NCBI GenBank assembly: GCA_025927935.1
Contig: JAICKM010000462.1
Coordinates: 1-5,861, forward strand
Origin: Chloroflexia bacterium
GTDB taxonomy: Bacteria; Chloroflexota; Chloroflexia; QHBQ01; JADMIH01
Direction: 5' to 3'
DNA: 5,861 nucleotides
The position numbers were made by a program, and so were the translations under genes. Under the pieces are notes generated by a model. The model did no database searches. It was given only the letters and a program-made list of their open reading frames with translations, and was not told the origin of the DNA. Within the stretch, counting starts at the first letter, position 1. Each line of letters starts with the position of its first letter. Shown one piece after another: positions 4,864 to 5,861 of the stretch.

Positions 4864-5861
4864 ATGGCTGATCGCTCGCTGAGCAACATAACCTTGCAGG
4901 ACGCCTATAGCCGCGCGCAGGTCGCGCTCGAAGGCGGCGACAGCACCCGCGCTGTCGCTATTACCCAGCATATCCTGCGCTATTATCCCCAGTATATCGA
5001 CGCCTACCGCCTGTTGGGCGAAGCCTACCTGGATCTGGGCCGGTCCGAGGAGGCGTTGCGCTTCTTCACGCATGTGCTCAACGCCGATCCCCAGAACGTG
5101 CTGGCCCACATCGGCCGCGCCATCATCGCCGAAGATCATCACCAGGTCGATATCGCCATCGACGAATACGAGCGCGCCTTCGAGGTCGATCCGAGTATCA
5201 CCGAACTGCGTGGCGAGTTGCTGCGGCTCTACGCCATCCGCTACGGCAGCGCGGGCGCGTCGATCCGCACCACGCCGAGCGGCCTGGCCTATGTCCACCT
5301 ACGCGCCGGGCTGCGCGAAGCGGCCATTAGCGAACTCGGCTATGTCGCCCAGGTGCGCCCCGACCGCTGGGATGTCGAGGTCGCGCTGGCCGAGGCCCTC
5401 TGGCGCAACGAGCAGTTGGACGAGTGCGCCGCCGTCGCCGGCGATATTCTGGCCGGCCACCCGGCCTGCGTGAAGTGCAAGTGGCTGCTGGGCTATCTCC
5501 ATTGGAGCACCGGGCGCACCGAGAGCGGGCGGCAATACCTCATGGATGCCGTGGCGCTCGACCCCGCCTACCGCATCGCCAACACCATCTGGGACGCCAC
5601 CCCCTGGCCGGTGGACCGGCGCATTACCCGCGCCCAAACTGCCATGGTGCCCGGTTGGACACAAGAAGAACTGGCCGGTAGCGACCTGGACCTGTCCGTT
5701 GCGCTCCCCCCGGAGCCGCCCGCTCCCTCCAGCGAGTCGCGTCGGGTCACGCAGAAGTTCGAGACCCGCCCGCCCCTGCCCGGCGAGTCGCAGCGCATCA
5801 CGCAGAAGTTCGAGACCCGCCCGCCTCTGCCCGGCCAGACCAGCGAGTTGGTGCCGCCCCC
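4864..5861 (+). CDS. TPR-repeat protein with proline-rich repeat tail (3' truncated)
   Basis: The frame is open from ATG 4864 to the window end with no stop, giving 332 complete codons; the C-terminus lies beyond. Residues ~11-235 are TPR-like helical pairs: clear units at 11-43, 44-77 ('AYRLLGEAYLDLGRSEEAL') and 78-111, and weaker ones at 138-167, 170-200 and 202-235. TPRs are protein-binding scaffolds; no enzyme domain, signal peptide or membrane segment is seen. After about 275 the chain turns Pro/Glu/Ser-rich and disordered, and carries two adjacent 17-residue copies of 'ESxRxTQKFETRPPLPG' (291-307, 308-324). A 'CVKC' pair lies at 202-205. The gene follows sbcD by 39 bp in the same frame, with in-frame TGA codons at 4822 and 4846 between them, so it is not a fusion. 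No Shine-Dalgarno is visible before the ATG; TTG 4858 is the only other nearby start. It probably shares the sbcD promoter; its function is unknown. Confidence 0.9.
   Translation, partial: MADRSLSNITLQDAYSRAQVALEGGDSTRAVAITQHILRYYPQYIDAYRLLGEAYLDLGRSEEALRFFTHVLNADPQNVLAHIGRAIIAEDHHQVDIAIDEYERAFEVDPSITELRGELLRLYAIRYGSAGASIRTTPSGLAYVHLRAGLREAAISELGYVAQVRPDRWDVEVALAEALWRNEQLDECAAVAGDILAGHPACVKCKWLLGYLHWSTGRTESGRQYLMDAVALDPAYRIANTIWDATPWPVDRRITRAQTAMVPGWTQEELAGSDLDLSVALPPEPPAPSSESRRVTQKFETRPPLPGESQRITQKFETRPPLPGQTSELVPP
5734..5835 (+). repeat. In-frame 51-bp tandem repeat in the TPR gene
   Basis: Two adjacent 51-bp units, 5734-5784 and 5785-5835, agree at 46 of 51 bases by my count. Each codes for 17 residues that differ only at R/Q and V/I; the core 'TQKFETRPPLPG' is identical. 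One change is silent in a Pro codon (ccc/cct) and another in an Arg codon (cgg/cgc). The sequence after 5835 no longer follows the unit. The high DNA identity suggests a recent in-frame duplication. Confidence 0.9.

Overview
The window is GC-rich (by eye roughly two thirds G+C) with strong G/C bias at third codon positions. It carries five protein-coding genes, all on the + strand; the first lacks its 5' end and the last its 3' end. The spacing, the sigma70-type promoters and the mix of families (a PLP aminotransferase of the 'LTESNPT' type, an ankyrin protein, an MpaB/DUF2236-type oxygenase, an SbcD-type nuclease and a TPR protein) suggest a free-living bacterium. Chloroflexota of the Chloroflexia type (Roseiflexus, Chloroflexus or Kouleothrix-like) is my best guess. 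That assignment rests on remembered family resemblance, not on a search.

Region 1 (1-1739) holds a 5'-truncated aminotransferase followed after 55 bp by a small ankyrin-repeat protein with a very good ribosome binding site. They probably form one transcript. Region 2 (1740-2137) is a 398-bp non-coding gap that contains an extended -10 promoter and a leader of about 175 nt. Region 3 (2138-3316) is a stand-alone MpaB/rubber-oxygenase-family protein that starts at GTG. Region 4 (3317-3588) is a dense regulatory gap. It holds a small hairpin just after the stop, a palindromic element of the 'cgcgaag...cttcgcg' kind, a textbook TTGACA/TGCTATAAT promoter, and a long GC-rich hairpin in the leader. 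Region 5 (3589-5861) is an SbcD-type nuclease gene followed after 39 bp by a TPR gene that runs off the window. That TPR protein ends in a proline-rich tail with a 17-residue motif in tandem.

The genes do not make one recognisable pathway. The most coherent unit is sbcD plus the TPR gene under its own strong promoter, where a TPR gene sits in the place where sbcC would commonly be expected. I see no tRNA, rRNA, CRISPR array, transposase or phage gene. I found no clear sign of a novel system; the points most worth checking are the sbcD-TPR pairing, the tandem tail motif, the sbcD leader hairpin and the palindromic element.
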